Positions 12,806 to 15,922 of a DNA stretch of 15,922 bases are shown piece by piece (position 1 is the stretch's first letter; every line of letters begins with the position of its first letter). The position numbers and the translations under genes are program-made. A model generated the notes under the pieces. It was given only the letters and a program-made list of their open reading frames with translations. It had not been told where the DNA came from and did not search any database. The stretch spans positions 1 to 15,922 of the forward strand of contig CAMLKW010000095.1 of the NCBI GenBank assembly GCA_946480605.1, in the 5' to 3' direction. The DNA comes from an uncultured Roseateles sp. GTDB lineage: Bacteria; Pseudomonadota; Gammaproteobacteria; Burkholderiales; Burkholderiaceae.

Positions 12806-13765
12806 ATGAGTCAGCCGATCCGCCAACGCCCGCTCTCGATCGGCCCGCTGCGCGCCTTCGAGGCCGTGGCGCGGCTGCTGTCCTTCCGCGCCGCCGCGGA
12901 GGAACTGAGCCTCACGCAGTCCGCCGTCAGCCGCCAGATCCAGGCGCTGGAGGAGGAGATCGGCTGCACGCTGTTCCTGCGCGGCACGCGCAAGGTGGAA
13001 CTGTCGGGCGACGGCGCCCAGCTGCTGCCCACCGCCATCGCGGTGCTGTCGCGGCTGGACCAGACGGTGCGCCAGATCCGCCGCTCGCGCGGGCGCAGCG
13101 TCGTCAACGTGACGACCTTCGCGTCGTTCGCGTCGCTGTGGCTGATCCCGCGGCTGTGCGAGTTCCAGCAGAACCACCCGGACATCGACATCCGCGTTTC
13201 GGCGCTGGACCGCCTGGCCGACCTCGACGATGGCGAGCACGACCTGGCGCTGCGCTATGCCTCGGGCCACGAGCTCGGCGCGCCCGGCGAGCTGATGTTC
13301 GAGGAGACCGTGTCGCCCGTGCTCAGCCCCTGGTATGCCGAGAGCACGCGCAACGGCCGCCTGCCCGCGCTGCGCCAGCCGGCCGACCTGGCCGCCCACG
13401 CGCTGACGGAGGAAGACGATCCGCGCCCCAGCGCCACCTACCTGGGTTGGCGGCGCTGGCTGACCGCCCAGGGTCAGCCGGAGCTGGAGCCGCTGCGCTG
13501 GATGTACTTCAACTTCACCTACCAGCAGATCCAGGCCGCGCTGGCCGGCCAGGGCGTGGCGCTGGCGCGGCTGCCGCTGGTGCACGAGCAGTTGCAGCGC
13601 GGCGAACTGGTGGAGCCCTTCGGCCGCAGCGCGCGGCTGGGCAGCCCGTTCAGCTACTGGCTCATCACCGGCCCCAACGCGGCGCGACGGCCCGAGGTGA
13701 AACAGTTTGCCGACTGGGTGCGCGAGCAGGCGGCGCTCACGCGCAGCGCGCTGGCGGGGGTCTGA
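12806..13765 (+). CDS. LysR-family regulator, GcvA/AmpR-like branch
   Basis: A 319-residue LysR regulator. The winged helix-turn-helix is at about residues 11-70 (LSIGPLRAFEAVARLLSFRA, then AAEELSLTQSAVSRQIQALE). The effector domain begins near residue 95 with VNVTTFASFASLWLIPRLCEFQQNHPDIDIRV, and ends with a GVALARLPLV and PFSYWLITGPNAARRPEVKQFADWV segment typical of GcvA-type members. The start at 12806 has no ribosome site, but a TACCAT hexamer lies 6 nt upstream, suggesting a leaderless message. It is divergent from the DUF2917 gene, the likely target. It converges with the antiporter gene, with only 6 bp between the stops. The effector is unknown. Confidence 0.9.
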   Translation: MSQPIRQRPLSIGPLRAFEAVARLLSFRAAAEELSLTQSAVSRQIQALEEEIGCTLFLRGTRKVELSGDGAQLLPTAIAVLSRLDQTVRQIRRSRGRSVVNVTTFASFASLWLIPRLCEFQQNHPDIDIRVSALDRLADLDDGEHDLALRYASGHELGAPGELMFEETVSPVLSPWYAESTRNGRLPALRQPADLAAHALTEEDDPRPSATYLGWRRWLTAQGQPELEPLRWMYFNFTYQQIQAALAGQGVALARLPLVHEQLQRGELVEPFGRSARLGSPFSYWLITGPNAARRPEVKQFADWVREQAALTRSALAGV

Positions 13766-13775
13766 CCGCGGTCAG
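13762..13775. repeat. 14-bp palindrome holding both convergent stop codons
   Basis: ctgaccgcggtcag is a perfect palindrome in which TGA ends the LysR gene and TCA (TGA on minus) ends the antiporter gene. It has no loop and no T-tract, so it is noted as a junction feature rather than a terminator. Confidence 0.5.
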
Positions 13776-15457
13776 TGCGCCGGCACGGCCGCCGCGGGGG
13801 CCGCGTCGTTGACCACCTGGGCCAGTGCCCGGGCCAGCGCATGCTGCGAGCGCACCACGTGCGTGACGCCGGCCTGACCCAGCCAGGCCGCCTCCTCCTC
13901 GGTGTGGGCCAGCACCGCGCAGCGCAGCCCCGGGTTGAGCTGGCGGGCCAGATCCAGCAGCGCCGGCACGCCGCGCACATCGGCCAGCGCGACGACCAGC
14001 CAGTCCGCATGAGCGATGTGGGCCTGCACCAGCGTCATGGCCTCGGCCGCATCGCCCAGCACGGCAGCCTGCCCCGCCGCGCGCAGCCGCTCGACGATGT
14101 CACGGTCGCGGTCCACCACCACCACCGGCCGGCCGCCCAGTTGCTGCAGCAGCGACTGGCCCACGCCGCCGTGGCCCACCAGCACGACCTGGCCGGCCAG
14201 CGAGGCCTGCGGCGTGTCGGCCGGCAGCTCGGCCAGCGGGTCGTCGCGCGCCTCCAGCTTGCGCGCCCAGCGCGAGCGCGCCAGCACCCAGCGCCGCAGC
14301 GGCTCCACGCCCGAGAACAGCAGCGGGTTCAGCGCAATGGACACGATGGCGCCCGCCACCACCAGGCTGTTGGCCTCCGCCGGCACCAGGCCCAGGCTCT
14401 GGCCCAGGCCCAGCAGGATGAAGCTGAACTCGCCGATCTGCGCCAGGCTCACCGCCACCGTCAGCGCGGTGGACAGCGGGTACTTCAGCAGCAGCACCAG
14501 CGCCCCGGCCGCCAACGTCTTGCCGAGCAGGATGACGGCCACCGTCGCCAGCACGGCGCCCGGCTGCCCGACGAGGATGCGCGGGTCGAACAGCATGCCC
14601 ACGGCCACGAAGAACAGCACCGCGAAGGCATCGCGCAGCGGCAGGCTCTCGTGCGCCGCGCGCTCGCTGAAGGCCGACTCGCGCAGCACCAGCCCGGCGA
14701 AGAACGCGCCCAGCGCCACGCTGACGCCGAACAGCGCCGCCGCGCCCACCGCCAGCCCCACGGCTGCGGCAATGGTGGCCAGCGTGAACAGCTCGCGCGA
14801 GCCGGTGCGGTTGACCTGCCACAGCAGCCACGGCAGCAGGCGGCGCCCCGCGATCAGCATGACGGCCACGAAGGCGGCGACGGCCACCAGCGTCTTCGCA
14901 ACGGTCCAGGCCAGCTCCGCGCCGCCGCCCGTGCCGCGGCCCAGCACGGGCATCAGCACCAGCGCCAGCACCATGGCCAGGTCCTCGACGACCAGCCAGC
15001 CCACCGCGATGCGGCCGTTGCCGGTGTGCAGCAGTTCGCGCGCCTCCAGCGCACGCAGCAGCACCACGGTGCTCGCCACCGACAGCGCCAGCCCGAACAC
15101 CAGCGACGCCGCCAGCGTCCAGCCCCACCACAGATGCGCCAGCGCCCCGCCCATGGCGGTGGCCGCAAACATCTGCACCAACGCGCCGGGCAGCGCGATG
15201 CCCTTCACCGACATCAGGTCGCCGACCGAGAAATGCAGGCCCACGCCGAACATCAGCAGCATCACGCCCACCTCGGACAGCTGCTGCGCCAGGTGCAGGT
15301 CGCCGACGAAGCCCGGCGTGTGCGGCCCGATCAGCACGCCGGCCAGCAGGTAGCCCACCAGTGCCGGCAGCCGCGCCCATTGCGCCAGCAGGCCCAGCAC
15401 CAGTGCCAGGCCGAAGGCGGCGGCCAGCGTCGAGATCAGCGTCATGCCGTCATGCAT
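13772..15457 (-). CDS. ybaL: YbaL/KefB-type monovalent cation:proton antiporter (CPA2) with TrkA-N domain
   Basis: A 561-residue inner-membrane protein. Residues 1-385 hold about 12-13 hydrophobic segments of the Na+/H+ exchanger (CPA2) fold, with family blocks LVGYLLAGVLIGPHTPGF, VGVMLLMFGVGLHFS, GWLVVEDLAMVL, SVALGAFFAGLVL, LFFVAVGMLFDPRIL and SLAQIGEFSFILLGLG. A soluble TrkA-N/RCK domain follows, with nucleotide-binding VVLVGHGGVGQSL at 424-436 and Asp449 ending the second strand. There is no C-terminal TrkA-C. Length (E. coli YbaL 558) and the start MHDGMTLIST match YbaL better than KefB/KefC. It probably exchanges K+ or Na+ for H+ under nucleotide control. It starts 16 bp after a second cyclo-ligase gene on the same strand, so co-transcription is likely. 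Confidence 0.9.
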   Translation of the reverse strand: MHDGMTLISTLAAAFGLALVLGLLAQWARLPALVGYLLAGVLIGPHTPGFVGDLHLAQQLSEVGVMLLMFGVGLHFSVGDLMSVKGIALPGALVQMFAATAMGGALAHLWWGWTLAASLVFGLALSVASTVVLLRALEARELLHTGNGRIAVGWLVVEDLAMVLALVLMPVLGRGTGGGAELAWTVAKTLVAVAAFVAVMLIAGRRLLPWLLWQVNRTGSRELFTLATIAAAVGLAVGAAALFGVSVALGAFFAGLVLRESAFSERAAHESLPLRDAFAVLFFVAVGMLFDPRILVGQPGAVLATVAVILLGKTLAAGALVLLLKYPLSTALTVAVSLAQIGEFSFILLGLGQSLGLVPAEANSLVVAGAIVSIALNPLLFSGVEPLRRWVLARSRWARKLEARDDPLAELPADTPQASLAGQVVLVGHGGVGQSLLQQLGGRPVVVVDRDRDIVERLRAAGQAAVLGDAAEAMTLVQAHIAHADWLVVALADVRGVPALLDLARQLNPGLRCAVLAHTEEEAAWLGQAGVTHVVRSQHALARALAQVVNDAAPAAAVPAH

Positions 15458-15473
15458 CGTGCGGGGGTTCCTT

Positions 15474-15922
15474 TCAGTCGGGCGCGATCAGTTCGCGTTC
15501 GGTGAGGATGAGGGTCAGGGCGCGGTCGTGCGCCTCGACGGGGAAGTGGGTTTCTGCCCCCGACCATGCCACACCCAGGGTGGTCACTCCCGGGTGCAAG
15601 GCCAGCCAGCGGTCGAAGTAGCCGCCACCGTAACCCAGCCGGTAGCCCTCGCGTGTGAAACCCACACAGGGCACCAGCACCACGTCGGGCACGGCCACGG
15701 CGCCGCTGGCGGTGGCGATGCCGCATTCGTCCTGCGCGGCCGGCGCGGCGCCGTCCCAGCGGCGGAACACCATCTCGGCCGGATCGCGGCGCGCGAACGG
15801 CAGCGCGCGCGGCCAGGGCAACACGCCGGCATCGAACTCGCCGGGCAGCGGCCAGTAGACGCCCAGCAGCTCGGGCTCCAGGGCCTCGCCCGCGAAGAAC
15901 AGGGTGTCGCGCACGGGCCGGG
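15474..15922 (-). CDS. 5-formyltetrahydrofolate cyclo-ligase family protein (second copy), N-terminus beyond window
   Basis: About 149 codons are visible; the frame stays open through the right edge, and the GTG at 15914 is probably internal. Motifs match the MTHFS family: GVYWPLPGEFDAG, VVLVPCVGF, the signature RLGYGGGYFDRWL and the C-terminal LTLILTERELIAP. It differs strongly from the copy at 11463-12032. The segment after the signature is GVAWSGAETHFPVEAHDRAL instead of GIGYAHGFLPLLKPSALDVPLDA, so the two are distant paralogs rather than a recent duplication. It lies 16 bp upstream of ybaL on the same strand. It may be the housekeeping enzyme or a divergent relative. Confidence 0.8.
   Translation of the reverse strand, partial: RPVRDTLFFAGEALEPELLGVYWPLPGEFDAGVLPWPRALPFARRDPAEMVFRRWDGAAPAAQDECGIATASGAVAVPDVVLVPCVGFTREGYRLGYGGGYFDRWLALHPGVTTLGVAWSGAETHFPVEAHDRALTLILTERELIAPD

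Noticed and set aside
13775..15505. 576-codon open frame on the plus strand
   Set aside because: Antisense to the YbaL antiporter; Gln/His/Arg-rich with no domain.

Overview
The window is dense, GC-rich bacterial chromosome with genes on both strands and mostly short spacers. The protein set (PepQ, YbaL, AmpR with a class A beta-lactamase, DUF2917 next to a LysR regulator, TfoX-N, MetH) and the strong G/C preference at third positions suggest a betaproteobacterium of the Burkholderiales (Roseateles/Rubrivivax/Leptothrix-like). This placement is an inference, because no rRNA gene is present.

Layout. 1-1184 (minus): the 5' end of metH, preceded by a haloacetate/fluoroacetate dehalogenase-like hydrolase. 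1185-4387 (plus): a divergent promoter region with a perfect LysR-type box, then three overlapping genes: a DppA-like periplasmic dipeptide-binding protein, a LysR regulator and a VanX/DdpX-type D-Ala-D-Ala dipeptidase. 4359-4832 (minus): a GNAT acetyltransferase. 4856-5134: a 271-bp nested inverted-repeat element, probably a MITE-like insertion. 5131-8344 (minus): ampR, pepQ and a secreted protein with a BamE-like C-terminus, joined by 1-4 nt overlaps. 8449-9339 (plus): a Tat-exported class A beta-lactamase divergent from ampR. 9491-11437 (plus): a large lipoprotein with an eight-bladed PQQ-like propeller. 11463-12714: 5-formyl-THF cyclo-ligase (minus), TfoX-N protein (plus) and DUF2917 protein (minus). 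12806-13765 (plus): a GcvA/AmpR-type LysR regulator. 13772-15922 (minus): a YbaL-type cation/proton antiporter preceded by a second, edge-truncated 5-formyl-THF cyclo-ligase.

How the genes may work together. The two most coherent units both concern the cell wall or dipeptides. One is a dipeptide-capture/D-Ala-D-Ala-hydrolysis operon with its own regulator. The other is an ampR-controlled beta-lactamase whose regulator is translationally coupled to a dipeptidase gene; AmpR-family regulators sense muropeptides ending in D-Ala-D-Ala. Joint involvement in peptidoglycan-fragment sensing and recycling is a hypothesis. The most unusual DNA feature is the 271-bp nested palindrome between the GNAT gene and the ampR-pepQ operon. 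It has long terminal arms, two internal long hairpins, a CTAG at each end, and supplies the stop codon of the adjacent gene.
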